From: an uncultured bacterium
Lineage (GTDB): Bacteria; Bacteroidota; Bacteroidia; Bacteroidales; Bacteroidaceae
Assembly: GCA_905214625.1 (NCBI GenBank)
Contig: CAJMMQ010000008.1
Coordinates: 37,186 to 101,185, forward strand
Length of the DNA: 64,000 nt
Reading direction: 5' to 3'
The notes below the pieces were generated by a model. The model saw only the letters and a program-made list of their open reading frames with translations. It was not told the DNA's origin and ran no database searches. The translations under genes and the position numbers were made by a program. How positions within the stretch are numbered: position 1 is the stretch's first letter; each line of letters opens with the position of its first letter. Of this stretch, positions 53,272-61,441 are shown one piece after another.

Positions 53272-55986
53272 ATGAAAAATTTTTTGTTATCTGTCCTTTT
53301 GCTCGTTTCGTGCAGCGCAGGAGCAAAGCTCACCGTGACAAGGCTCACGTGCAACTATCAGGACGGCATGGCTGTAACATACGGCGACATACGTATGGGA
53401 TGGCAGATGGAGTCTGACATTAACAACGACCGCCAGACCGCCTATCAGATAAGAATCTTTGAGAACATTACGGGCAAGAAGACCTACGATTCAGGTATTA
53501 AGAAGTCGGCCGAGAGCCAGCTTGTGGCTTTGCCGCCTCTCGGTTACAACAGATACGGATACTGTTGGCAGGTGCGTGTGTGGGACGCAAAGGGCAAGCC
53601 GTCGGCATGGAGCACAAGGCAATACGTCAGAGTGGTGCCATCTAAGATAGATGCGCAATGGATTGGGGCGATAACCCGGGCCGATGCAAAACTGCCCATA
53701 GGGCGATGGTCTAACGGTGTGTTCAAGAAAGACAGCTTTAAGGCAAAGTGGGCCGGCGTGGATACATTGTCGTCCAGGAGCATAATCGTGCGCAAGGAGT
53801 TTTCGGGTGGAGGCAAGAAGGTTGTTGATGCCGTGGTGTATGTGAGCGGACTTGGCCACTATGAGATGAGAATAAACGGCAGGAAAGTGGGCGACAGCGA
53901 GTTTGCTCCTCTGTGGAGCGAATACAGCAAGACAGTATATTACAACACTTACGACGTTACTTCAATGCTTACGTCGGGCAATAATGCCGTAAGCGTATTG
54001 CTTGGCAACGGTTTTTTCAACGTTCAGCGCATGGGGCGCTACAGCAAGCTGCAGACCAGCTTCGGTGCGCCGCAGGTTATAATGCGTATGGAAATAAATT
54101 ACAGTGACGGCACGCAGCAGGTGGTAAAGAGCGGCACCGACTGGAAATACGACTTCAGTCCGATAACATTCAACAGTATTTATGGAGGCGAGTCTTACGA
54201 TGCCCGTCTGCGTCAGGCCGGATGCGACATGCCCGGTTTCGACGACAGCAGCTGGCGCAAGGCTGTGGCTGTTGAAGGTCCCGACGGCGTTCTTACTCCG
54301 CAGACCACTCAGCCCGTAAAGATTATGGAGCGCTACGGCGTAAAGTCGTGGAACAGAATATCTGAAGACTCTTTGCCTGCGGCATCAAAGGCCACGAAAC
54401 GCGACATACACCCTTCGGTGCTTGTGGCAGACATGGGGCAGAATCTTGCAGGCTTTCCCGAGATAACCGTTCAGGGCAAGCCTGGGCAGAAGATAACAAT
54501 GTTGGTGGCCGAAAAGCTGACGAGTCAAGGCGCGTGCGACCAGCGGCAGACGGGTAGGCAGCACTATTATGAATACACTCTCGCCGGTAACGGTGTTGAA
54601 ACATGGCATCCGCGCTTTTCTTATTACGGATTCAGATATATCCAGGTGGAGGGCGCAGTGCCCGAAGGTGAGCCAAATCCGGACGGACTGCCCGTGATAA
54701 AGAAACTTAGCAGCTGTTTTGTCTACAACTCTGCACCGGAGGTTTCTTCTTTTGAATGTTCCAACGAACTGTTCACCAATACGCATCGCCTTATAGAACG
54801 TGCCGAGCGAAGCAACATGCAGTCGGTGCTTACCGACTGTCCTCACCGTGAGAAACTTGGGTGGCTGGAGCAAGACCACTTGTGCGGGCCGAGCCTTCTG
54901 TATAATTACGATATGACACGCTACGCCCCGAAGGTGATACGCGATATAACAGACACGCAGAAACCTGACGGCATGGTGCCAACAACTGCGCCACAGTATG
55001 TGTCGTTCGGCAATCTGTTTGACGACTCGCCTGAGTGGGGCAGCACACTTGTAATACTGCCCTTTATGTATTATGAGCAGTATGGCGACAGCACGCTGAT
55101 AACCGACAATTATATGGCCATGCGCCGTTATGTCGACTATCTCACGTCGCGTTCAGACAACGGCATTGTAAGTCACGGCCTTGGCGACTGGTATGATTAC
55201 GGTCCCTGGCGTGCAGGCTTTTCAAAGAACACGCCAATACCATTGGTTGCCACAGCTCATTATATATTTGACTTACAGCTGATAACACGCGCCGCGCGTA
55301 TGACTGGCAACACGGCTGATGCCGAAAAGTATTCAGCATTGCTCGGCAATGTTACCGATGCATTTAACCGCGAGTTCTTTAAGCCCGACTCGTGCACATA
55401 CGGCACAGGCAGTCAGGCCTCTAATGCACTGCCTCTTTATCTCGGGCTCACGGGCAATAACCGTCAATGTGTGCTCAACAGTCTGGTAAACGACATAAAA
55501 GCCCATGGCAACCGTCTTACCACCGGTGATGTCGGCAACCGCTATCTCTTTCAGACTTTGGCGCAAAACGGTATGAACGAGCTGCTTTACACCATGCTGA
55601 ATCATTACGAAACGCCGGGTTATGGCTTTCAGTTGCGCCACGGAGCCACCACGCTTACCGAGCAGTGGGACCCAAACCAAGGCTCGTCGCTCAATCACTT
55701 TATGATGGGACAGATTGACGAGTGGCTGTTCAAGACGCTCGGCGGCATACAAAACATGCCCGGCACATTCGGTCTGCGGCACCTGCTGATACAGCCGACG
55801 CTCGTTGGAGACCTTAAATATGTAAAGGCCAGCACGTCGTCTTTGTATGGTAAAATAAGCGTAGACTGCACGCGCACTGCCCTGACTGTTGATATTCCCG
55901 TAGGCTCAGATGCAACTATAGTGCTGCCTGACGGTACGCGTAAGCATGTTGGGAGCGGACATTATACTTTCAGCATTGATGACTGA
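53272..55986 (+). CDS. Alpha-L-rhamnosidase, GH78
   Basis: Start at 53272 gives MKNFLLSVLLLVSCSAGAKL, a signal peptide; an ATG at 53239 would add 11 residues before it. 904 residues with the GH78 order: N-terminal beta domain (YQIRIFENITGKKTYDSG), the Bac_rhamnosid_N domain (ARLYVS-like VVYVSGLGHYEMRINGRKVG), then the (alpha/alpha)6 barrel with TDCPHREKLGWLEQDHLCGP holding the acidic catalytic region and GATTLTEQWDPNQGSSLNH near the end. It should release rhamnose from pectin side chains or flavonoids in the periplasm or at the surface. No SusCD pair is near. Confidence 0.92.
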   Translation: MKNFLLSVLLLVSCSAGAKLTVTRLTCNYQDGMAVTYGDIRMGWQMESDINNDRQTAYQIRIFENITGKKTYDSGIKKSAESQLVALPPLGYNRYGYCWQVRVWDAKGKPSAWSTRQYVRVVPSKIDAQWIGAITRADAKLPIGRWSNGVFKKDSFKAKWAGVDTLSSRSIIVRKEFSGGGKKVVDAVVYVSGLGHYEMRINGRKVGDSEFAPLWSEYSKTVYYNTYDVTSMLTSGNNAVSVLLGNGFFNVQRMGRYSKLQTSFGAPQVIMRMEINYSDGTQQVVKSGTDWKYDFSPITFNSIYGGESYDARLRQAGCDMPGFDDSSWRKAVAVEGPDGVLTPQTTQPVKIMERYGVKSWNRISEDSLPAASKATKRDIHPSVLVADMGQNLAGFPEITVQGKPGQKITMLVAEKLTSQGACDQRQTGRQHYYEYTLAGNGVETWHPRFSYYGFRYIQVEGAVPEGEPNPDGLPVIKKLSSCFVYNSAPEVSSFECSNELFTNTHRLIERAERSNMQSVLTDCPHREKLGWLEQDHLCGPSLLYNYDMTRYAPKVIRDITDTQKPDGMVPTTAPQYVSFGNLFDDSPEWGSTLVILPFMYYEQYGDSTLITDNYMAMRRYVDYLTSRSDNGIVSHGLGDWYDYGPWRAGFSKNTPIPLVATAHYIFDLQLITRAARMTGNTADAEKYSALLGNVTDAFNREFFKPDSCTYGTGSQASNALPLYLGLTGNNRQCVLNSLVNDIKAHGNRLTTGDVGNRYLFQTLAQNGMNELLYTMLNHYETPGYGFQLRHGATTLTEQWDPNQGSSLNHFMMGQIDEWLFKTLGGIQNMPGTFGLRHLLIQPTLVGDLKYVKASTSSLYGKISVDCTRTALTVDIPVGSDATIVLPDGTRKHVGSGHYTFSIDD

Positions 55987-55998
55987 TGTGCCTGAACA

Positions 55999-56040
55999 CG
56001 GCGAAAAGTGGCTTGTTAAGCTGCTTTTCGCCGCGCTTTG
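55999..56040 (+). terminator. Hairpin after the GH78 gene
   Basis: CGGCGAAAAG (55999-56008) pairs with CTTTTCGCCG (56024-56033); the T tract is weak. Confidence 0.6.
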
Positions 56041-56346
56041 ATATGTCTTTATATAGTCTTTTTTCCGGAATATATCCCCGCCTATTTCAATTATTATCAG
56101 AATATCGGCCTTCCCGGTTTCTGTTCTTATAATCACGCTTAAAATTATTAAGCAGAAAATACTTGATGTTTTGAATGGGAATATTAGATATAATGATTCA
56201 ATATTCCTGTTATTTTGTATAGATATTTTATGAATTAGCAATTTTTTAGTTGTCTAAATGTCGCTAACATGCACATTAAGATTGTCGTAAAACGTTAAAT
56301 ATAAAATAAAAAGAAGATTTTGGTGCGCTATTAGGTTTAATTTCTG

Positions 56347-56354
56347 TAAATTTG
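56347..56354 (+). promoter_or_regulatory. Probable -7 element for lptD
   Basis: TAAATTTG matches TAnnTTTG but lies only 13 bp before the start codon, implying a very short leader. Confidence 0.4.
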
Positions 56355-56367
56355 CACCCTGCATTAT

Positions 56368-59196
56368 ATGAGAACTAAAACCGTCATATTCGTATTGCTG
56401 TTTGCCTTCATATTTGTGATGGCAGACTCTTCCTTGCCTTTGTTCAAGGGAACCGGCAACGGGCGCGCGCAGAACGACTCTCTGAGTGTGGGCGACACAG
56501 TGTCGTCAGACTCTGTAGCCACTGATTCGGCAAAAATGTCTGACGAGCCTGACACAACAAAGATGGATTCGCTTCAACTGGCCATATATCGTCACAATAA
56601 GCAGGTGGACGACTCGATAAAACTTGACAGTATAAACCGCAAAAAGGAGGGAGCACTGGACGCTCCGGTTACTTTCTCGTCTGAAGACTCCATGGTGTAT
56701 GACGCCAAAAGCAAGGTGGCCAGACTATACGGAAAGTCTAACGTGAAGTATCAGAACATGGATCTCAGCAGCGACCGCATACAGATGAGCCTCGACAGCA
56801 GTCTGGTACGCGCTACAGGTACTGCTGATACTACGGGCGCAATTTTCGGCACTCCTGTGTTCACAATGGGACAGGACAAATATGAGAGCGACACCATGGC
56901 CTTCAACTTCAAGACAAAGAAAGGCTTTATATATAATGTCTATACAGAACAGGAAGACGGATATCTGTCGAGTCAGCACTCAAAGCGCGATTCGAGCGGT
57001 GTGCTTTATCTTGAACATGGCCGTTACACTACGTGCGACCAGCCTCACCCTGACTTCTATATAGCCCTGTCGCGCGCAAAAGTCCGTCCCGGCAAGGATG
57101 TCGTGTTCGGTCCGGCTTATCTGGTTGTGGCCGACGTGCCGCTGCCTTTGGCCATTCCTTACGGATTTTTCCCGTTTACAAAGAGCTATTCGAGCGGATT
57201 TATAATGCCGAGCTATGGCGACGAAAGTTCACGCGGATTCTATCTGCGCGACGGAGGATATTATTTTGCGATGAGCGACAAGTGGGACTTGAAACTGCTT
57301 GGCGAGATTTACACCAAAGGCTCGTGGGGCTTGTCTGTTGCAAGCAACTACCGCAAGCGCTACCGCTACAACGGCAGCTTCTTCTTCAGCTATCAGAATA
57401 CAAAGAACGGCGACAAGGGTATGCCCGACTATACGGAGCAAACCAGCTTTAAACTGCAGTGGAGCCATCGTCAGGACGCCAAGGCCAACCCGTTCAGCAG
57501 TTTGTCGGCAAGCGTTAACTTTGCGTCGACGAGCTATGAGCGCAACAACCTGACAAGTATGTACAATCCGCAGAGCTACACACAGAGTCTGCGTACGTCA
57601 AGCGTAAACTGGAGCACATCGTTCTCGAGTTTAGGTATGACCATCAGCGGTTCGGCCAACCTGAGCCAGAACATGATAGACTCTACGGTGAGTCTTACCT
57701 TGCCCGACCTTAACATATCGGTGAGCCGTTTCTATCCGTTCAAGCGCAAGCACATGGCCGGAAAGGAACGCTGGTATGAGAAAATTTCGATGAGCTATAC
57801 CGGACAGTTGAGCAACTCTATCGATACAAAGGAAGACAAACTGTTTAAGTCGAATCTTATTAAAGACTGGCGCAACGCTTTTCAGCACAATATTCCTGTT
57901 AACGCCAACTTCACGCTGTTTAATTATTTAAACATTAACCCCTCGTTCAATTTCACCGACCGTATGTATTCTAATAAGGTGATGAGGTCGTGGGACGAAC
58001 AGGCGCAAGTTGAGCGTGCCGATACCACATACGGATTTTATAACGTTTACAACTGGAGCATGAGTATCGGCGCTTCTACTAAGATGTACGGTTTTTGGGT
58101 GCCGTCGAAAAAGATTTTCGGCGACAAGATTCAGGCCATACGACATGTCATAACGCCGCAGGTTACGTTCAGCTATGCGCCAGACTGCGGTTCGAGATAT
58201 TATGAAACTTATCAGAAAACCGATGCCGACGGCAACGTGAGCCTTGTGGAATATTCGCCCTTTGAGAACGGCTTGTTTAGTGTTCCGTCAAGAGGCAAGA
58301 CGGGAAGCATTACGTTCGACGTGTCGAACAACATCGAGATGAAGATTAAGTCGGACAAGGATTCTACGGGTTTCAAGAAACTCAGTATTATTGATGAACT
58401 TGGTTTCAACATGGGATATAACATGGCTGCCAAGGAAAAACCATGGAGCGACCTTACAGTAAGGTTGCGACTGAAGTGGTGGAAGAACTATACTTTCAAC
58501 ATGAACGCCGTGTTTGCGACTTATGCCTATGAGCTTGACCAGGACGGAAATCCTTATCTGAGTAATCATACCGAGTACAGCAAGGGCCGTTTTGGCCGTT
58601 TTCAGGGCATATCGCAGAATATATCGTTCACGCTTAATCCGGAGAAACTGAAAAAATGGTTCGGAGGTGGCGATGATGAAAAGGATGATGAAGACACTGA
58701 TATTGACGAGGATGACGATACCGGTGTGGAGTCTAATATTGATGACGACCTTGTGAATGGTCAGAAAGGAGCCAAGAAAACGAGTTCTGGAAAGGCGGAG
58801 ACCGACAATGACGGCTACATGAAGTTCTCTATGCCGTGGTCGCTAACGTTTGGTTACGGTATATCCATGCGCGAGAATACAAGCGGAAAATTCAACACCA
58901 AGACCATGCGTTATCCTTACTCGTTTACTCAGACGCTCAACTTCAGCGGCAACATACGCATAAGCGACGGCTGGAACATAAGTTTCTCTTCGGGATATGA
59001 CTTTGAGAATCACGACATTTCAATGACTACGGCATCGCTCAGCCGCGACCTTCACTGCTTTAACATGAGCTGTTCTGTGGTGCTGGCACCTTATACATCT
59101 TATAACTTCTCGTTCAGATGTAATGCCGCTACGCTTACCGATGCTCTTAAATATGACAAGCGAAGCAGTTACAGTAACGCTGTGCAGTGGTATTGA
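56368..59196 (+). CDS. LptD-like LPS-assembly outer membrane protein
   Basis: 942 residues. After an N-terminal export signal and a Ser/Asp-rich linker (about 30-95), an OstA/LptA-like beta domain (about 105-215: YDAKSKVARLYGKSNVKYQ) is followed by the LptD-type transition VPLPLAIPYGFFPF and a very large barrel with the family phrase IRHVITPQVTFSYAPD. This is the long Bacteroidota LptD form, which places lipopolysaccharide in the outer leaflet. An acidic stretch (about 766-790, run of Asp/Glu) sits between barrel strands. A strong terminator follows. It complements LpxB in the same window. Confidence 0.88.
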   Translation: MRTKTVIFVLLFAFIFVMADSSLPLFKGTGNGRAQNDSLSVGDTVSSDSVATDSAKMSDEPDTTKMDSLQLAIYRHNKQVDDSIKLDSINRKKEGALDAPVTFSSEDSMVYDAKSKVARLYGKSNVKYQNMDLSSDRIQMSLDSSLVRATGTADTTGAIFGTPVFTMGQDKYESDTMAFNFKTKKGFIYNVYTEQEDGYLSSQHSKRDSSGVLYLEHGRYTTCDQPHPDFYIALSRAKVRPGKDVVFGPAYLVVADVPLPLAIPYGFFPFTKSYSSGFIMPSYGDESSRGFYLRDGGYYFAMSDKWDLKLLGEIYTKGSWGLSVASNYRKRYRYNGSFFFSYQNTKNGDKGMPDYTEQTSFKLQWSHRQDAKANPFSSLSASVNFASTSYERNNLTSMYNPQSYTQSLRTSSVNWSTSFSSLGMTISGSANLSQNMIDSTVSLTLPDLNISVSRFYPFKRKHMAGKERWYEKISMSYTGQLSNSIDTKEDKLFKSNLIKDWRNAFQHNIPVNANFTLFNYLNINPSFNFTDRMYSNKVMRSWDEQAQVERADTTYGFYNVYNWSMSIGASTKMYGFWVPSKKIFGDKIQAIRHVITPQVTFSYAPDCGSRYYETYQKTDADGNVSLVEYSPFENGLFSVPSRGKTGSITFDVSNNIEMKIKSDKDSTGFKKLSIIDELGFNMGYNMAAKEKPWSDLTVRLRLKWWKNYTFNMNAVFATYAYELDQDGNPYLSNHTEYSKGRFGRFQGISQNISFTLNPEKLKKWFGGGDDEKDDEDTDIDEDDDTGVESNIDDDLVNGQKGAKKTSSGKAETDNDGYMKFSMPWSLTFGYGISMRENTSGKFNTKTMRYPYSFTQTLNFSGNIRISDGWNISFSSGYDFENHDISMTTASLSRDLHCFNMSCSVVLAPYTSYNFSFRCNAATLTDALKYDKRSSYSNAVQWY

Positions 59197-59273
59197 TATT
59201 GTTTTTGGGGTTGAGGCTCGCCTTGCTTTTACTGAATTATCTTGAGTAAGATATAAAGTTTTTATAAAAAAAC

Positions 59274-59345
59274 AAGCCAACTCGTCACATCTGCATTTAA
59301 CCGTCTGAATTTTATGACGACAGGATGTGACGAGTTGGCTTTTTT
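59274..59345. terminator. Very strong bidirectional terminator after lptD
   Basis: AAGCCAACTCGTCACATC (59274-59291) pairs perfectly with GATGTGACGAGTTGGCTT (59324-59341); T tracts occur on both strands. Confidence 0.9.
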
Positions 59346-59524
59346 ATTTAAATAATCAGGCAATTACACAAGTGTATTGATTATTTACAAAATAAAACTT
59401 ATTGTATGAACTTTTTGTTGTGAAATTGACAAAGTACAAATGCCGGAAATAACAGTAGACTTTTTGATGTCGAAAAATTGAAAGGAAAATATACTCATGC
59501 TGTTAACAAACGGCCGGAATGATG

Positions 59525-59660
59525 CTTGCGGTGATATGGATTGTAAGCAAAACGGTGTGTATGGGTTTCAAATCATTAACCTATTGTTTATGGGTCGTAA
59601 GTGGCCCACTTTTAATACAAAAGTGGCCGAGTTTTTTGTCGTAAGTGGGCGGTTTTTTTA
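59525..59660 (-). repeat. Dispersed repeat R1, copy c (inverted)
   Basis: The reverse complement contains AGGTTAATGATTTGAAACC and GTTTTGCTTACAATCC as in copy b, plus AAAAGTGGCCGAGTTTT on the plus strand at 59619-59635. The hairpin is imperfect here (GTGGCCCACTTTT opposite AAAAGTGGCC). Confidence 0.8.
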
Positions 59661-59923
59661 TGGTCAGTCGCTGTTGCGTTATAACAGACGTGTTTGGGAT
59701 AAATAAAAAAGATGAGGAAGTGTCAAAACTTAAGTCGTTTTGTCAAGTTAGCCGACACTGATTTTCAACGTTTGTATTAGTTGACGAGAATAGCATGGGT
59801 GATAAACAATTATGCCTTAATCCGTCATTTCCCTATACATCGTTGATGTGGCCATTATTTTCGGTTAACTTCTTTTTTTTGACACATCCTCACCTTTAAA
59901 ACAGGTTTGTCGTGCAGATTCTT

Positions 59924-61096
59924 TTATCTGTAAGACTTTTCGTAGATGTCAAGAATCTCATCGTCTGTCAGCATGCGCGGGTCAAGCAGGAACAAGCCTC
60001 CCATGGTGTCTTTGGCATTCTGAACCATTTTGGGCAGGTCTTCTCTCTTCAGCCCCCAGTCGCTAAGCTTCAGGTCGTCAACTTTACATGCCTTCTGCAT
60101 CTTTACAAGAGCGTCGATAAAGTCAGACGGACGCTTGCTTGGCTCCATTGTCATGGCCTCGGCCATCTTCATGTATCTCTTCATGCTGTCGTTGCGGAAT
60201 GTTTCAAAGTAGGCTTTAGACAGACAGATGAGCCCTGCGCCGTGTGGCAATTCGGGATAGAGTGCGCTCATGGCATGCTCCATAGAGTGTTCAGACGTGC
60301 AGCTTGATGTTGACTCTACCATTCCGGCCAGAGTGCTTGCCCAAGCCACCTTGGTTCTGGCTTTCAGGTTGTGGCCGTCGGCAACGGCAACAGGCAGATA
60401 TTTATAGATAAGGCGGATGGCTTCAATGGCATAGAGGTCGCTTATCGGTGTTGAGCAGTTGGCGATGTAGCCCTCTGCTGCGTGGAAGAAAGCATCGAAG
60501 CCCTGATATGCCGTAAGTCTTGGCGGTATGCTCAGCATGAGTTCCGGGTCGATGATAGACAGGGTGGGGAATGTCAGCTTGCATCCGAAGCCAATCTTCT
60601 CGTGAGCCGTTTCGTGTGTAATAACGGTCCATGGGTCGGCCTCTGTTCCTGTGCCGGCCGTTGTAGGTATGGCTATTATCGGCAATGCTTTCTCCACAGG
60701 CTTAGCCTTGCCTGTGCCTCCTGCAATATAGTCCCAGTAGTCTCCGTCGTTGCAGGCCATTATGGCTATGCTCTTTGCCGAGTCGATAGAGCTGCCGCCG
60801 CCCAAGCCTATAACGAAGTCGCACTTTTCATCGCGGCAGATGGCTGCTGCCTCCATTACGTGCTGTTTTATCGGGTTTGGCAATATTTTGTCGAATACAA
60901 CACTCTCGATGTTGTTTTCTTTAAGATACCCTACAACTTTATCTAAATAGCCGTACTTCTTCATGGAAGTTCCGCCTGAGATTACAATCAGCGCTTTTTT
61001 GCCCGGCATCTGTTCTGTTGCCAGTTTACTGAGTTCGCCACATCCGAACAATATTTTTGTCGGAATGTGCAGATTAAATACAAGATTCTTGTTCAT
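59924..61096 (-). CDS. Iron-containing alcohol dehydrogenase
   Basis: 390 residues of the group III, iron-activated ADH family. The NAD(P) site has VIGLGGGSSIDSAKSIA; the metal-ligand region includes AYQGFDAFFHAAEGYIAN and CTSEHSMEHAMSALYPELPHG. It resembles butanol or lactaldehyde dehydrogenases (YqhD/DhaT type). Substrate cannot be told from sequence; propanediol-linked rhamnose metabolism is one option given the nearby GH78 gene, but that is speculative. Confidence 0.9.
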   Translation of the reverse strand: MNKNLVFNLHIPTKILFGCGELSKLATEQMPGKKALIVISGGTSMKKYGYLDKVVGYLKENNIESVVFDKILPNPIKQHVMEAAAICRDEKCDFVIGLGGGSSIDSAKSIAIMACNDGDYWDYIAGGTGKAKPVEKALPIIAIPTTAGTGTEADPWTVITHETAHEKIGFGCKLTFPTLSIIDPELMLSIPPRLTAYQGFDAFFHAAEGYIANCSTPISDLYAIEAIRLIYKYLPVAVADGHNLKARTKVAWASTLAGMVESTSSCTSEHSMEHAMSALYPELPHGAGLICLSKAYFETFRNDSMKRYMKMAEAMTMEPSKRPSDFIDALVKMQKACKVDDLKLSDWGLKREDLPKMVQNAKDTMGGLFLLDPRMLTDDEILDIYEKSYR

Positions 61097-61441
61097 AATT
61101 GTATCTATTTAAAGTTTACAGAAAGCAAATATAATAAATCTATTACAAAAAAACGAATTAATGGTGATATAATTTAGAATAATGAAGAAAGAATGTTTTT
61201 TGGGTAAAAAAATATTTCAGTAAAGTGTTTGTGTCGGTGGCGTTTCTTGCGGTTGTCGTTCTGCCGTGTTGTTTTGCAGGGCAACCAGAGTAGGCAGACA
61301 TGCGGTAAGATGTTTATACAATGGTTGCGGTCTGTCTATTCCGGTTGCCCGTGAGTCTTTCGTCAATATTTCTGAAGGCTAAAAATATTTTGCTGTCAGT
61401 TAGGTATTGGAACCAAAACTTGTTTTTACTTTAAGCGTGAA
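61097..61441. other. Intergenic region, alcohol dehydrogenase gene to DUF5703-type gene
   Basis: 345 bp with the dehydrogenase -7 element (61126-61133); no gene or clear terminator seen. Confidence 0.55.
61126..61133 (-). promoter_or_regulatory. Probable -7 element for the alcohol dehydrogenase gene
   Basis: The minus strand reads TATATTTG, matching TAnnTTTG, 30 bp before the start. Confidence 0.5.

Larger units (their letters stand above)
55987..56367. other. Intergenic region, GH78 gene to lptD
   Basis: 381 bp with a hairpin after the GH78 gene (55999-56033) and an lptD -7 element (56347-56354); the AT-rich middle shows nothing recognised. Confidence 0.6.
59197..59923. other. Intergenic region, lptD to alcohol dehydrogenase gene
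   Basis: 727 bp between convergent genes: an 18-bp-stem terminator (59274-59345), R1 copy c (59525-59660), and about 250 bp of AT-rich DNA with no gene recognised. Confidence 0.7.

Noticed and set aside
59497..59706. Short plus-strand open frame of 69 codons
   Set aside because: It lies across the R1 repeat and has no family-like sequence, so it is probably chance.
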